A stretch of 64,000 nt of DNA from Azonexaceae bacterium (GCA_013335535.1 JAAXVL010000001.1:513764-577763); one strand, 5' to 3'. Positions 41,796 to 52,734 are shown, counted from the first letter of the stretch. Numbers and translations: made by a program. Notes: generated by a model from the sequence alone, not told the origin.

Positions 41796-42281
41796 TCAGG
41801 CGAAAACGATCTTGAGCAGGGCGAGGCAGAGCAAAGTGTAGCCGGCCGCGATGAGATCGTCGGCCATGACGCCGAAGCCATTTTTGACGTGCTCGTCAAA
41901 ATAGCGGGCCGGCTGCGGCTTGGTGATGTCGAAAAAGCGGAACAGCGCGAAGGCGGCCAGTTGCCAGAGGAAGGTGGCCGGCGTCATGAGCAGGATGAGC
42001 CAGAAGGGCACGATCTCGTCCCAGACGATGCTGCCGTGGTCGGGATCGCCGAGGCCGCGGCCGGTTACGTCGATGAACCAGATGCCGGCAAGGTATGCCA
42101 CGGTCAACAGGAAAAACAGGCCAAAATCAGAAAAATGGTGGTGGAACAGCGCGAACATGGCCCACGCGAACAGGGTGCCGAAGGTGCCCGGCGCTTTCGG
42201 CGCCAGCCCGCTGCCGCAACCCAGCGCGAAAAAGTGCGCCGGATGGGCGATCAGGAAACTGAGGTCAGGTCGCTTGGCCAA
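41796..42281 (-). CDS. pgpA: Phosphatidylglycerophosphatase A
   Basis: Inner-membrane enzyme that dephosphorylates phosphatidylglycerophosphate to phosphatidylglycerol. 161 residues, normal size. Signature GSGLAPKAPGTFGTL, WDEIVPFW, and the FRFFDITKPQPARYFDE motif are present, with four hydrophobic segments. There is no suitable ATG; TTG at 42281 has an AAGGG site 11 bases upstream and gives the right N-terminus, so it overlaps the end of thiL by 17 bases. Last gene of the rib-nusB-thiL-pgpA operon. Confidence 0.92.
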   Translation of the reverse strand: MAKRPDLSFLIAHPAHFFALGCGSGLAPKAPGTFGTLFAWAMFALFHHHFSDFGLFFLLTVAYLAGIWFIDVTGRGLGDPDHGSIVWDEIVPFWLILLMTPATFLWQLAAFALFRFFDITKPQPARYFDEHVKNGFGVMADDLIAAGYTLLCLALLKIVFA

Positions 42282-43242
42282 AGTGGTCGTATCCCTTGCG
42301 CTCGAAGGTGACTGGCTTGCCGTCCGGGTCGAGGACGGTGACCTCGCCGGTCGGGCCGGCCACCATTTCGCCGATGTTCCAGAGGGGCAGTTCCAGCGTC
42401 GCGGCGATCTGCGCGATGGCCAGGCTTTGCGTGCCCGGCGCGGTGAAGCACAGCTCGTAGTCGTCGCCACCGGTCACCTGGCATTCGAGGGCGATGCGCC
42501 GAAGGTCGGCGTCGTAGCTTTCGCCCTTGGGTAGATGCGGTAGCTGAACGAGCTTGACGGCGGCAGCGCAGCCCGAGCGTTCGGCGATGTGGCCGAGATC
42601 GGCGAGCAGGCCGTCGGAGACGTCGATGGCGGAAGAGGCTATGCCGTTCAGGGCAAGGCCGAGCGCAACGCGCGGCCGGGGCTTTTCAAGGGCGCCGACG
42701 CACAGGCGCGGCCACGGCTCGGGGAGCTTGACCTTGCCTTGAAGGTGGGCGAGGCCGAGGCTGGCCAGCCCGGGGCGGCCGGAGACCCATATCTGGTCGC
42801 CGGGCTGGGCGCCGTCACGACGCAGGGCGCGGCCTGGTTCGACTTCGCCCATGGCCGTGACGCAGACATTGAGCGGGCCTTTGGTGGTGTCGCCGCCGAT
42901 GACATCGACGCCATATTCGGCGGCGCAGGCGAAGAAGCCGTCGGCGAAGGCGGCGATCCAGGCTTCATCGACTGTCGGTAGCGCCCCGGCCAGCGTGACC
43001 CAGCGCGGTGTGGCGCCCATCGCGGCGAGGTCGGAGAGATTGACGGCGAGCGCCTTCCAGCCAAGGTTCCGGGGATTGGTGTCAGGCAGGAAATGGGTGC
43101 CGGCGACCAGCATGTCGGTGGTGACGGCCAGTTGCTTGCCGGGTGTCGGCTGGATCAGCGCGCAGTCGTCGCCGGGGCCGAGGACGGCCGACGGGGTGGG
43201 CCGGGCGAAATACGTGTTGATCAGGTCGAACTCGCCCGGCAT
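42265..43242 (-). CDS. thiL: Thiamine-monophosphate kinase
   Basis: Phosphorylates thiamine monophosphate to the active coenzyme thiamine diphosphate. 325 residues. ATP-grasp-like PurM fold with N-terminal GPGDDCALI, central VIGGDTTKGP and SAIDVSDGLLADLGH, and TGGDDYELCF, all conserved. ATG 43242 (MPGEFDLI) begins the conserved region, 4 bases after nusB; an upstream ATG at 43290 would overlap nusB and is rejected. Confidence 0.96.
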   Translation of the reverse strand: MPGEFDLINTYFARPTPSAVLGPGDDCALIQPTPGKQLAVTTDMLVAGTHFLPDTNPRNLGWKALAVNLSDLAAMGATPRWVTLAGALPTVDEAWIAAFADGFFACAAEYGVDVIGGDTTKGPLNVCVTAMGEVEPGRALRRDGAQPGDQIWVSGRPGLASLGLAHLQGKVKLPEPWPRLCVGALEKPRPRVALGLALNGIASSAIDVSDGLLADLGHIAERSGCAAAVKLVQLPHLPKGESYDADLRRIALECQVTGGDDYELCFTAPGTQSLAIAQIAATLELPLWNIGEMVAGPTGEVTVLDPDGKPVTFERKGYDHFGQAT

Positions 43243-43246
43243 GTGC

Positions 43247-43735
43247 TTACTTGCCCTGCTTGCGCGCGGCAACCTCGTCGGCGCGAACAACGGCGGCGAT
43301 CTTGTCGAGCACGCCGTTCACGTACTTGTGGCCATCGGTGCCGCCGAAGGCCTTGGCCAGCTCGATGGCCTCGTTGATGACGACGCGGTAGGGGGTTTCG
43401 GGATGGTTGTTGAGCTCGAAGGCGCCCAGCATCAGGACGCAGGCTTCGATTGGCGAGAGCTCGCTGAACGGCCGGTCAAGGTGTGCCGTGACTTGCGAAA
43501 CGAGCGACTCGCGCTGGCCGATGATGCCGCGCAGGGTGCCAACGAAGAATTCGCGGTCGGCCTTGGCGAAGCCTTCCTGTTCCGGGGCATAGGCTTCGAT
43601 GGCGGCTTCGTCGGCACCGCCGACGCGCCACTGGTAGAGACCCTGCAGAACGAATTCGCGGGCCCGACGGCGGGCCGACTTGGGCGGCGCCTTGACGTCG
43701 TGAGGATGTTCGCTGTCGCTGAGGAAGGTGGTCAT
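43247..43735 (-). CDS. nusB: Transcription antitermination factor NusB
   Basis: 162-residue RNA-binding protein that joins NusE (S10) at boxA in rRNA antitermination. All-helical fold with [16 protein letters not shown] near the start, [17 protein letters not shown] and [18 protein letters not shown]. Start ATG 43735 overlaps the ribH stop (ATGA). Slightly longer at the N-terminus than E. coli NusB, as in other betaproteobacteria. Confidence 0.97.
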   Translation of the reverse strand: MTTFLSDSEHPHDVKAPPKSARRRAREFVLQGLYQWRVGGADEAAIEAYAPEQEGFAKADREFFVGTLRGIIGQRESLVSQVTAHLDRPFSELSPIEACVLMLGAFELNNHPETPYRVVINEAIELAKAFGGTDGHKYVNGVLDKIAAVVRADEVAARKQGK

Positions 43736-44205
43736 TGGAGCAGGGCTTTCTGAAGGTTGGCCATTTCGACGGCAGCCTGGGCGCAATCACTGCCCTTGGG
43801 CTGGGTGCGGATTTCGGCCTGTTCGTCGGTGTCGCAGGTCAGGATGCCGTTGGCGATGGGCACGCCGGTATCGAGCTGGACTTCCATGATGGCGCGGCAG
43901 GCATCGTTGGAAACGACTTCGAAATGGTAGGTGTCGCCACGGATGACGGCGCCGAGCGCGACCAGTGCATCGAAGCAGCCGCTTTGCGCCATGGTTTGCA
44001 GGACGAGCGGGATTTCCAGCGCGCCGGGGACGTTGGCGATGGTCATGTCGGCATCGGCGACGCCCAGACGCTTGAGTTCGGCCACGCAGGACGAGAGCAG
44101 GGCTTCGCAGATCGGCAGGTTGAAGCGGGCCATGACGATGCCGACTTTGAGGCCGGCGCCATCGAGGTTGTTGTCGTATTCAAAGATGTTGTCGAAACGG
44201 GACAT
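43732..44205 (-). CDS. ribH: 6,7-dimethyl-8-ribityllumazine synthase
   Basis: Penultimate step of riboflavin synthesis, condensing the ribityl-pyrimidine with 3,4-dihydroxy-2-butanone phosphate. 157 residues, the usual size for an icosahedral or decameric lumazine synthase. Seen: [37 protein letters not shown] with the catalytic His, and [14 protein letters not shown]. Located 3 bases after ribB. Confidence 0.97.
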   Translation of the reverse strand: MSRFDNIFEYDNNLDGAGLKVGIVMARFNLPICEALLSSCVAELKRLGVADADMTIANVPGALEIPLVLQTMAQSGCFDALVALGAVIRGDTYHFEVVSNDACRAIMEVQLDTGVPIANGILTCDTDEQAEIRTQPKGSDCAQAAVEMANLQKALLQ

Positions 44206-44208
44206 CGT

Positions 44209-45318
44209 TTATAGCTCCGCTGGCGTGGTGACGAAACCGGTGACTTCGAGGCCGAAGCCGGTCATGGAGGGCATCTTGCGCGGACTGGAGAGCAGGCGCA
44301 TCTTGGAAACGCCAACATCGCGCAGGATCTGGGCGCCGATGCCGTAGGTGCGCGGGTCCCATTTGAGCGGGGCGGCGGGGGCCGTGCCGGTCAGGCGCGA
44401 GAGGATGGCTTCGCCATCTTCCGGGCGGTGCATGAGGACGATGACACCGTGGCCGAACTTGGCCAGCGCGGCCTGGGCTTCGTCGATCGAGAAGGACTGG
44501 CGCTTGCTCGACGGGTCGAGGAAGTCGAGCACGGAGAGCGGCTCGTGGACACGGACCAGCGTTTCGCCGCCGGCCGGGATGCTGCCCTTGACCAGCGCGA
44601 GGTGGGTGGCGCCACTGGCCTGATCGACGTAGGCGTGCATGGTGAACTCGCCGTGAGCGGTGGCGATGGTCTTGCTGGTGACGCGGTCGACGAGCTTTTC
44701 CGAGGCAGCGCGGTAGTGGATGAGGTCGGCGATGGTGCCGATCTTGAGCCCGTGATGCTGGGCAAATTCCATGAGCTCGGGCAGGCGGGCCATGGTGCCG
44801 TCGTCGTTCATGATTTCGCAGATGACCGAGGACGGCTCGAGACCGGCCATCCCGGCCAGGTCGCAGCCGGCTTCGGTGTGGCCGGCGCGGACCAGCACGC
44901 CGCCTTCGCGGGCGGTGATGGGGAAAACGTGGCCGGGCTGCACGATGTCGGCTGCGGTCGAATGCTTGTTTACGGCGACCTGGATGGTTTTCGCCCGGTC
45001 GGCGGCCGAGATGCCGGTGGTGACGCCTTCGGCGGCTTCGATGGAGACGGTAAACGCGGTGCCGTAGACGGTGCCGTTGTTGCGCGCCATCTGGACCAGG
45101 CCGAGCTTCTTGCAGCGGGCTTCGGTGAGGGTCAGGCAGACCAGGCCACGGCCGAACTTGGCCATGAAGTTGATGGCTTCGGGCGTGATGTGTTCGGCAG
45201 CCATGACGAGGTCGCCCTCGTTTTCGCGGTCTTCTTCATCAACAAGGATGACCATGCGACCGGCCTTGAGTTCGGTGACGATCTCGGCGGTGCTGGCGAT
45301 GGCGGGATGGGGTGGCAT
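44209..45318 (-). CDS. ribB: DHBP synthase with degenerate GTP-cyclohydrolase-II-like domain (RibBX type)
   Basis: Makes 3,4-dihydroxy-2-butanone 4-phosphate for riboflavin. 369 residues. The N-terminal RibB domain is complete ([35 protein letters not shown]). The C-terminal half has the RibA fold by position, but the zinc-binding Cys cluster of GTP cyclohydrolase II (normally around ...SLRCDCG...) is missing; here it reads [20 protein letters not shown]. So GTP cyclohydrolase II activity is unlikely and a separate ribA should exist elsewhere. ATG 45318 is chosen over an upstream ATG at 45378 that adds 20 unrelated residues. Confidence 0.93.
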   Translation of the reverse strand: MPPHPAIASTAEIVTELKAGRMVILVDEEDRENEGDLVMAAEHITPEAINFMAKFGRGLVCLTLTEARCKKLGLVQMARNNGTVYGTAFTVSIEAAEGVTTGISAADRAKTIQVAVNKHSTAADIVQPGHVFPITAREGGVLVRAGHTEAGCDLAGMAGLEPSSVICEIMNDDGTMARLPELMEFAQHHGLKIGTIADLIHYRAASEKLVDRVTSKTIATAHGEFTMHAYVDQASGATHLALVKGSIPAGGETLVRVHEPLSVLDFLDPSSKRQSFSIDEAQAALAKFGHGVIVLMHRPEDGEAILSRLTGTAPAAPLKWDPRTYGIGAQILRDVGVSKMRLLSSPRKMPSMTGFGLEVTGFVTTPAEL

Positions 45319-45408
45319 TGGGGTGTCCGGGAACAGCAAAAGGGGGGTGCTATTTTCGCAGAAACAGGGGACTAGCACATGACTTTAGTGCCTTGGTCCC
45401 GACGAACT

Positions 45409-45966
45409 TCAGGGCAGGTAGGCTTCGACCTGAATGCGCAGGCGGACTTCGTCGCCGATGAAGGGCAGGCCGTTGCTCAAGCCGAATTCGGAGCGACGCA
45501 GCACACCGACGGCATCGGCGCCGCAGCCACGCTTGCGGCTGGCCAGGTTGAGGCCGCATTTGAAGCGGCTGACGTCGAGGCGCATCGGCCGGATTTCGCC
45601 CAGCATGACGAGCGAGCCTTCGACGGCGCTGAGTTTGTCCTCGGTGAAAATGAGTTTCTGGCTGCGAAAGAAAATGTACGGGTAATCCTTGGCCTTGAAC
45701 CAGTCGTCGCCGCGCAACACATCGTCGCGCAGGGCGAAGCCGGTGTCGAGCGAGGCGGCTTCGATGCTGATGTCGATGCGCCCGGTTCTGGCTTCCGGAT
45801 CGAATTCGACGATGCCGCTGCTGCGGTTGAACTGGCCACGCTGGGTCGAAAAGCCGAGATGATCGATCTCGAAACTGGCGTAGGTATGCGACGGGTCGAT
45901 GGTGTATTCGGCCGCGTTGGCCGGCGCCAGCAGGGCCGCGAAAATCAGGGCGATGATGCGTTTCAT
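45409..45966 (-). CDS. YceI family periplasmic protein
   Basis: 185 residues with a signal peptide (IIALIFAALLAPANA, cleavage before AEYTID). The lipocalin-like YceI fold binds polyisoprenoids in characterised members. Seen: YTIDPSHTYASFEIDHLGFS, FNRSSGIVEFDPEARTGRIDISIEAASLDTG and the typical DDWFKAKDYPYIFF. ATG at 45966; the reading frame extends upstream through a repeat copy but without a family-like sequence. Divergent from the spermidine-synthase-like gene. Exact role unknown. Confidence 0.9.
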   Translation of the reverse strand: MKRIIALIFAALLAPANAAEYTIDPSHTYASFEIDHLGFSTQRGQFNRSSGIVEFDPEARTGRIDISIEAASLDTGFALRDDVLRGDDWFKAKDYPYIFFRSQKLIFTEDKLSAVEGSLVMLGEIRPMRLDVSRFKCGLNLASRKRGCGADAVGVLRRSEFGLSNGLPFIGDEVRLRIQVEAYLP

Positions 45967-45976
45967 GGTGAATTCC

Positions 45977-46013
45977 ACGGTCAACCGGAAAAAAGAGCCA
46001 AAATCGAAAAGGG
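45977..46013 (+). repeat. Dispersed short repeat between yceI and the speE-like gene
   Basis: ACGGTCAACCGG-AAAAAA-GAGCCAAAA-TCGAAAAGGG on the plus strand, in the 110-base divergent gap and starting 11 bases upstream of the yceI start codon. It overlaps the region where both promoters must lie. Confidence 0.75.
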
Positions 46014-46076
46014 CGTAGCGTTCTGACCGTGCCCGGAATAAGCCGTTCCCGTCATTTCGCGGTAGCATCGCTGCCC

Positions 46077-47576
46077 ATGCGTCATGCCCTCCTGTTCTCC
46101 GTCTTCGTCATCGCCTCCTGCGGGCTGGCCTACGAGTTGATCGCCGGCGCGCTGTCGTCCTATCTGCTCGGCGACTCGGTGACGCAGTTTTCGACGGTGA
46201 TCGGCACCTATTTGTTCGCCATGGGCGCCGGCTCCTGGCTGTCGAAATACATCACACGTGACCTGGTCGGGCGCTTCATCCAGATCGAGCTCATGGTCGG
46301 GCTGCTCGGTGGCTTTTCGGCCATCGGGCTGTTTCTCGTCTTCACCTGGCTGGCCGGGCCGTTCAAGCTCGTGCTCTATCTCGCCGTGTTCGGCGTCGGC
46401 GTTCTGGTGGGACTGGAAATTCCGCTGGTCATGCGTATTTTGAAGCGCGAACTGGCCTTCAAGGACCTTGTGTCGCAAGTACTCACTTTCGATTATCTCG
46501 GCGCGCTGGCGGTATCGATCCTGTTTCCGCTCGTGCTCGCGCCGCAGATCGGCATGGTGCGTACCGGGCTGCTCTTCGGCGTGCTCAACGTCGCCGTGGC
46601 GCTCTGGGCGCTGCATCTGTTCCGCGATCAACTGCCGTCGCGGCGTTGGCTGGCGGTGCAGAGCTGGACGGTGTTCGGCCTGCTTGCCGCCGGTTTTGCC
46701 GGGGCTGGGCAACTGACGACCATCGCCGAAACCCACCTCTACGCCGACGACATCATTCACGCCGAAACGACGCCCTACCAGCGCCTCGTCGTCACGCGCT
46801 GGCGCGACGATCTGCGCCTGTTCATCAACAACAACCTGCAGTTTTCATCGCACGACGAATACCGCTACCACGAGGCGCTGGTCCATCCGGGGCTGGCCGC
46901 CCTGCCGGGGGCGAAACGGGTTTTGGTGCTCGGCGGTGGCGATGGTCTGGCCGTGCGAGAAATCCTCAAATACCCGAATGTCGAGTCGGTAACATTGGTC
47001 GATCTCGATCCGGCGATGACCCAACTGTTCTCGACTGCACCGCAGCTCGTTGCGCTCAATCAGGGATCGCTGAGTTCGCCCAAGGTGACGGTGGTCAACG
47101 CCGATGCGTTGCAGTGGCTGGAGGAAAACCGGGAGTATTTCGATTTCGTTGTCGTCGATTTTCCCGATCCGAACAACTTCGCGCTGGGCAAGCTCTACAC
47201 TTCAGCCTTCTACCGCCTGCTCGAAAAACGCCTGTCGGCCCGTGGCCTGATCGTCGTCCAGTCCACCTCGCCGCTCTACGCCCGGCAATCGTTCTGGTGC
47301 GTCGTGACAACGCTGGAAAGCGTCGGTTTCAAGACGGCGCCGTATCACGCGCTGGTCCCGTCCTTCGGCGAATGGGGCTACATCATCGCCAGCCGGCAGG
47401 AATTCTCGATTCCCACGGTCGACCGGAAAAAGACGCGATTTTTGACATCGGAAATCCTGCCTGGCCTGTTCGAATTCCCGGCTGACATGGCGCGTGTGCC
47501 GGCCGAGGTCAATCAGTTGAACAATCAGGTCTTGGTGCGCACCTTCGAAGCCGAGTGGCGCAAGGTCATCCGTTAG
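46077..47576 (+). CDS. Membrane-bound spermidine synthase-like aminopropyltransferase
   Basis: 499 residues. The N-terminal half has about seven transmembrane helices (from LLFSVFVIASCGLAYELIAG to about residue 215). The C-terminal half is a class I methyltransferase-fold polyamine synthase domain (VLVLGGGDGLAVREILKYP, VTLVDLDPAMTQLF, DFVVVDFPDPNN). It may transfer an aminopropyl group from decarboxylated S-adenosylmethionine, but acceptor and activity are unknown. In other genomes such genes sit beside DUF350 and DUF4178 genes; here that module is 26 kb away. The last 11 bases overlap the convergent GGDEF-EAL gene. Start ATG 46077; a GTG at 46029 is in frame. Confidence 0.85.
   Translation: MRHALLFSVFVIASCGLAYELIAGALSSYLLGDSVTQFSTVIGTYLFAMGAGSWLSKYITRDLVGRFIQIELMVGLLGGFSAIGLFLVFTWLAGPFKLVLYLAVFGVGVLVGLEIPLVMRILKRELAFKDLVSQVLTFDYLGALAVSILFPLVLAPQIGMVRTGLLFGVLNVAVALWALHLFRDQLPSRRWLAVQSWTVFGLLAAGFAGAGQLTTIAETHLYADDIIHAETTPYQRLVVTRWRDDLRLFINNNLQFSSHDEYRYHEALVHPGLAALPGAKRVLVLGGGDGLAVREILKYPNVESVTLVDLDPAMTQLFSTAPQLVALNQGSLSSPKVTVVNADALQWLEENREYFDFVVVDFPDPNNFALGKLYTSAFYRLLEKRLSARGLIVVQSTSPLYARQSFWCVVTTLESVGFKTAPYHALVPSFGEWGYIIASRQEFSIPTVDRKKTRFLTSEILPGLFEFPADMARVPAEVNQLNNQVLVRTFEAEWRKVIR
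47415..47445 (+). repeat. Degenerate repeat-like segment in the speE-like gene
   Basis: ACGGTCGACCGGAAAAAGAC followed by GCGATTTTTGA resembles the first half of the dispersed repeat, coding TVDRKKTRF. The second half differs, so this is the weakest candidate. Confidence 0.25.
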
Positions 47577-49314
47577 CGGCCTGATGTGCCTTGAGGTAGG
47601 CCACCGTGTCGTCGAAGGGCATCGGTCGGCTATATAGGTAGCCTTGCAGAATGTCGCAGTCGAGACCGGCCAGAAAGTCGCGCTGGGCCTCGGTTTCGAC
47701 ACCCTCGGCGACGAGTTCGAGACCCAGGCTGTGGCCCAGCGCAATCGTCGCGGTACAGATGGCGGCATCGTTGGCGTCGGTCTCGATGTCCTTGACGAAG
47801 GAGCGGTCGAGCTTGAGGCGCTTGATCGGCAGGTGTTTCAGGTAGGCCAGCGAGGAATAGCCGGTACCGAAATCGTCGATGGCCAGGACGATGCCCATGG
47901 CGGCCAGCTGGTCGAGGATGGACAGCGTCATTTCCGGATTTTCCATCGCCGTGCTCTCGGTCACTTCGAGCTCGATGTCTTCGGGCAGCAGGTCGTAGCA
48001 GGCCAGCGCGCCACGGACGAGCAGCAGCAGGTTTTCATGGCGTAGCTGCTGGGCCGAAATGTTGATGGCGACGCGAATGCCGGCGATGCCCTGCTGTTTC
48101 ATGAGGCGGATCAGCCTGCAGGTTTCCCAGATCACCCAGTCGCCGAGCGGCAGGATCAAGCCGGTTTCTTCGGCAATGGCAACGAAGCGCATGGGCGAGA
48201 CCGAACCGAATTTTGCGTTGTTCCAGCGCAGCAAGGCCTCGACGCCAAGGACGCGACCGCTGACGGTTTCGATCTGCGGCTGGAAATGCAGCGAAAACTC
48301 GCTGCTCGCCGGAGAAATGGCGGCGATGGCCTGGCGCAGCTCGTTTTCCATGGCCAGGCGTTCGCCCGCCGCCTCGTTCATGCGCGCCGTGTAAAACTGG
48401 TGGTTGTTGCGGCCGGCACTTTTGGCGTGGTACATCGCCGTATCGGCATTGCGCAGCAGGGTGCCGGGATCGCTGCCGTCGATCGGATAGAGGCTGATGC
48501 CGATGCTCGGCGTGGCGTACAGCACGTGATCGGCGATCTGATAACTGTCGGCCAGATTACTCTGGATCTTGCTGGCGACGCGGGCGGCGGTCAGCGGTGA
48601 TTCGATGTCGGGCAGGACGACGACGAATTCGTCGCCGCCGATGCGGGCCACTAGATCGCTGGCGCGCACGCATTCACGCAGGCGCAGCGCGACGTTCTGC
48701 AACAGCTGGTCGCCGACATGATGACCCAGCGTGTCGTTGATGTTCTTGAAATTGTCGAGGTCGATCAACATCAAGGCCAGCTGTTTGCCCTCCCGCTCGC
48801 AGCCACGCAGCGATTGCGCCAGTTGCGATTCGAAGGCAAGCCGGTTGGGCAGGTTGGTCAGCGGATCGTGATAGGCCAGGTAGGCCAGGCGGTCGGCAAC
48901 TTCATGGTTGGCTTCGATGTCGCTGAAATTACCGACATAGTTGCGGACGCTGCCGTCGGCGTTGCGCAGCACTGAAATCTTCAGGCTGCGTGGATAGTTG
49001 GCGCCATCCTTCTGTTTGTTCCAGATCTCGCCCTCCCAGTAATCCTGGGCTTCCAGCGCCTGCCACATTGCCGAATAAAACTCAGGTGTGGCCCGGCCAG
49101 ACGACAGAATCCGCGGATTCTGTCCGATCAGCTCTTCCGGCGAATATCCGCTCAAGGTGCACAGGGCGCTGTTCACCACGACAATCAGGTTCCGCTCGTC
49201 CGTCACCAGCATGCCTTCGTTGCTTTGCTCGAAAGCACGCAAAAAGGGTGTGCCGGACAGGGAATCCTTGTCCGGCAGAGGCAGAGAACTGACTGCTGTG
49301 GTGGTGCGGGTCAT
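47566..49314 (-). CDS. PAS-GGDEF-EAL c-di-GMP turnover protein
   Basis: 582 residues. PAS domain (about 25-140; FLRAFEQSNEGMLVTD), GGDEF domain with an intact active-site loop (ARIGGDEFVVV) and EAL domain with EALLRW and DDFGTGYSSL intact. No transmembrane segment, so cytosolic. Both synthesis and hydrolysis of c-di-GMP are possible; the EAL activity is often dominant in such fusions. Unlike the EAL protein at 35143 its GGDEF motif is canonical. The 3' end overlaps the convergent gene by 11 bases. Confidence 0.94.
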   Translation of the reverse strand: MTRTTTAVSSLPLPDKDSLSGTPFLRAFEQSNEGMLVTDERNLIVVVNSALCTLSGYSPEELIGQNPRILSSGRATPEFYSAMWQALEAQDYWEGEIWNKQKDGANYPRSLKISVLRNADGSVRNYVGNFSDIEANHEVADRLAYLAYHDPLTNLPNRLAFESQLAQSLRGCEREGKQLALMLIDLDNFKNINDTLGHHVGDQLLQNVALRLRECVRASDLVARIGGDEFVVVLPDIESPLTAARVASKIQSNLADSYQIADHVLYATPSIGISLYPIDGSDPGTLLRNADTAMYHAKSAGRNNHQFYTARMNEAAGERLAMENELRQAIAAISPASSEFSLHFQPQIETVSGRVLGVEALLRWNNAKFGSVSPMRFVAIAEETGLILPLGDWVIWETCRLIRLMKQQGIAGIRVAINISAQQLRHENLLLLVRGALACYDLLPEDIELEVTESTAMENPEMTLSILDQLAAMGIVLAIDDFGTGYSSLAYLKHLPIKRLKLDRSFVKDIETDANDAAICTATIALGHSLGLELVAEGVETEAQRDFLAGLDCDILQGYLYSRPMPFDDTVAYLKAHQAANG

Positions 49315-49356
49315 CGAACAAACCTGACTGGATATGCTCTTATTCTAGGCTTCCCG

Positions 49357-50448
<1,092 letters not shown>

Positions 50449-50473
50449 GGATATTTTCCTAGGGTTTTGCCAA

Positions 50474-51052
50474 CTAAACGGCTTTGCCGTGCAACTGTTG
50501 TTGAGCGCCGGCAAAGTCTCCGGCGGCGAGTTTGGGCCAGGCCAGCAGACAGCGGGCGAGGGCGTGTTCGATATCCGGCAGTTCTTCCTTGCGCGGCTGA
50601 TGCAGCACGAAATCGACTACTTGCTGGGAGAGGCCGAGGGTGCGCGGGTGGCCGATGCCGAGGCGCAGGCGCCAGAAATCCGGCGTGCCAAGTTTGGCCT
50701 GAATATCCTTGAGGCCATTGTGCCCGCCGTTGCCACCACCTTGCTTGAGGCGGATGCCGCCGGGCGGCAGGTCGAGCTCGTCGTGGATGACGAGAATCTC
50801 TTCCGGGGGGATCTTGTAGAAATTGGCCAGTGCAGCCACCGACTGACCGGAACGGTTCATGAAGGTGCTCGGTTGCAGCAGCCAGGTTTCGCCGACGCGT
50901 CCTGCCTTGCCATAGAACTTGGCTTGCGGGGTGAGCGAGGTCTTCAGCTTGTCGGCCAGATGGTCGACAAACCAGAAGCCGACGTTGTGTCGGGTCGCTT
51001 CGTATTCCGGTCCGGGGTTGCCGAGGCCGACGATCAGGCGAGGTGGGTTCAT
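50474..51052 (-). CDS. pth: Peptidyl-tRNA hydrolase
   Basis: Releases tRNA from prematurely dropped peptidyl-tRNA. 192 residues. [22 protein letters not shown] holds the catalytic His (in TRHNVG); [19 protein letters not shown] and GGHNGLKDI are conserved. Located between rplY and ychF on the same strand, with a terminator-like hairpin upstream (51067-51100), so pth-ychF may have their own promoter or receive read-through. Confidence 0.97.
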   Translation of the reverse strand: MNPPRLIVGLGNPGPEYEATRHNVGFWFVDHLADKLKTSLTPQAKFYGKAGRVGETWLLQPSTFMNRSGQSVAALANFYKIPPEEILVIHDELDLPPGGIRLKQGGGNGGHNGLKDIQAKLGTPDFWRLRLGIGHPRTLGLSQQVVDFVLHQPRKEELPDIEHALARCLLAWPKLAAGDFAGAQQQLHGKAV

Positions 51053-51066
51053 GGGCTATAAGTGCG

Positions 51067-51100
51067 AAAAAGCCGCCGGCGGCATGATGCCAGCGGCGGC
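51067..51100 (-). terminator. Intrinsic terminator after rplY
   Basis: On the minus strand: GCCGCCGCTGGCATC-ATGCCGCCGGCGGC folds into a strong imperfect stem followed by TTTTTCG. It lies just downstream of the rplY stop codon and before pth. Confidence 0.8.
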
Positions 51101-51122
51101 CATTGCTGCGGGATGCCGGAAA

Positions 51123-51728
51123 TTACTCGGCAGCAGCAGCGCCTTCGGCGGCTTCTTCAGCCGCGCCACCCTTGCCGACGACGCCGACGACGACATCGTC
51201 AGTAGCGTGGGCAACCAGCTTGACGCCGTTCGGCAGCTTGAGCTGGGACAGGTGAATGCTGTCGCCGATCTTCAGTGCAGACAGGTCGACTTCGATGAAC
51301 TCGGGCAGATCCTTGGCCAGGCAGTGCACGTCGACTTCGGTGATGACGTGGTTGACCAGACCGCCGTTGAGCTTGACGCCCGGGGCGACTTCTTCGTTGA
51401 CGAAGTGCAGCGGCACCTTGATGTGCAGTTCGTGCGTGGCGTCGACGCGCTGGAAGTCGATGTGCAGAACCAGCGGACGGTAGGCGTGCATCTGGTAATC
51501 GCGCAGAAGGACTTGTTCCTTCTTGCCATCAACGATGAGGTTCACAACGGAAGAGTGGAAGGCTTCCTTCTTCAGCTTGAGCAGCAGGTCGTTGTGGACG
51601 ACTTCAATGGCTTGCGGGGCGGCTTCGCCACCGTAAACGATACCCGGGACGGTGCCAGCGCGACGCAGGCGGCGGCTCGCACCCGTTCCCTGCAGCGTAC
51701 GCGCTTGGGCGATAAGTTCAAATTGCAT
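51123..51728 (-). CDS. rplY: 50S ribosomal protein L25 (Ctc type)
   Basis: 5S-rRNA-binding ribosomal protein with the C-terminal Ctc/TL5 extension, 201 residues. N-terminal L25 domain ([25 protein letters not shown]), beta-barrel domain ([13 protein letters not shown]... [18 protein letters not shown]), then an alanine-rich tail (about 190-201). Lies 55 bases after prs and is probably co-transcribed with it. Confidence 0.96.
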   Translation of the reverse strand: MQFELIAQARTLQGTGASRRLRRAGTVPGIVYGGEAAPQAIEVVHNDLLLKLKKEAFHSSVVNLIVDGKKEQVLLRDYQMHAYRPLVLHIDFQRVDATHELHIKVPLHFVNEEVAPGVKLNGGLVNHVITEVDVHCLAKDLPEFIEVDLSALKIGDSIHLSQLKLPNGVKLVAHATDDVVVGVVGKGGAAEEAAEGAAAAE

Positions 51729-51783
51729 GGTGATACTCCAATGATTTCCCGGTCCGCGACCAGAACGGGAAGGTTAAAAAAAC

Positions 51784-52734
51784 TTAGTCGATGAACAGCG
51801 ACGAAACGGAGTCGTCGTTGCTGATCCGGCGAATGGTTTCGGCCATGATTTCGGCCACGGAGAGCTGACGGATGCGCGGGCAGGCAGCGGCATCGTCGCG
51901 CAGCGGAATGGTGTCGGTGACGACCAGGGCATCGAGGTCGGAGTCATTGACCCGTTCGATGGCCGGGCCGGAGAGCACCGGGTGGGTACAGTAGGCAACG
52001 ACCTTCTTGGCGCCATTGGCCTTCAGCGCGGTAGCGGCCTTGCACAGTGTGCCGGCGGTGTCGACCATGTCATCCATGATGATGCAGGTGCGGCCATCGA
52101 CTTCACCGATGATGTTCATCACTTCCGAAACGTTGGCTTTCGGGCGACGCTTGTCGATGATGGCCAGGTCGCATTCGAGGCGCTTAGCCAGTGAACGGGC
52201 GCGGACGACACCGCCGTGGTCGGGGGAAACGACCATCGGGTTTTCGTAATTCTGTTTCTGGATGTCTTCGAGCAGGATGGGCAGGGCGTAGATGTTATCG
52301 ACCGGAATGTCGAAGAAGCCCTGAATCTGTTCGGCGTGGAGATCCATGGTCAGCACGCGATCGACGCCGGAGGCGACGAGCATGTTGGCGACCAGCTTGG
52401 CGGCGATGGGCACGCGTGAGGAGCGCGAGCGGCGATCCTGGCGGGCGTAGCCGAAGTACGGGATGGTGGCGGTGATGCGGCCGGCTGATGCGCGCTTGAG
52501 CGAGTCAACGATGACCAGCAGTTCCATCAGGTTGTCGTTGCAGGGCGCACAGGTTGATTGCAGCACGAAGATGTCGCGACCGCGAACATGTTCCTGGAGT
52601 TCGACGCTGACTTCGCCGTCGGAGAAGCGTCCGACATTGGCGCGACCGAGATCGACGTTGAGTTCGTTGGCGACGGCAGCGGCCAGTTTTGGATTGGCGT
52701 TGCCAGTGAAGACCATCAAGCTGTTGTAGGCCAT
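51784..52734 (-). CDS. prs: Ribose-phosphate pyrophosphokinase
   Basis: Makes PRPP from ribose 5-phosphate and ATP for nucleotide, histidine and NAD synthesis. 316 residues. Signatures present: [44 protein letters not shown] and the PRPP-loop [16 protein letters not shown] 52734 is preceded by GGAGG; the frame extends upstream to 52887 through the tRNA-Gln gene, which is not real coding. Confidence 0.98.
   Translation of the reverse strand: MAYNSLMVFTGNANPKLAAAVANELNVDLGRANVGRFSDGEVSVELQEHVRGRDIFVLQSTCAPCNDNLMELLVIVDSLKRASAGRITATIPYFGYARQDRRSRSSRVPIAAKLVANMLVASGVDRVLTMDLHAEQIQGFFDIPVDNIYALPILLEDIQKQNYENPMVVSPDHGGVVRARSLAKRLECDLAIIDKRRPKANVSEVMNIIGEVDGRTCIIMDDMVDTAGTLCKAATALKANGAKKVVAYCTHPVLSGPAIERVNDSDLDALVVTDTIPLRDDAAACPRIRQLSVAEIMAETIRRISNDDSVSSLFID

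Noticed and set aside
45319..45408. FMN riboswitch upstream of ribB
   Set aside because: The conserved riboswitch blocks (such as the GGGGCAGGGTGAAA-type segment) are absent from the 90-base gap; only a short GTCGGGACC resembles one part.
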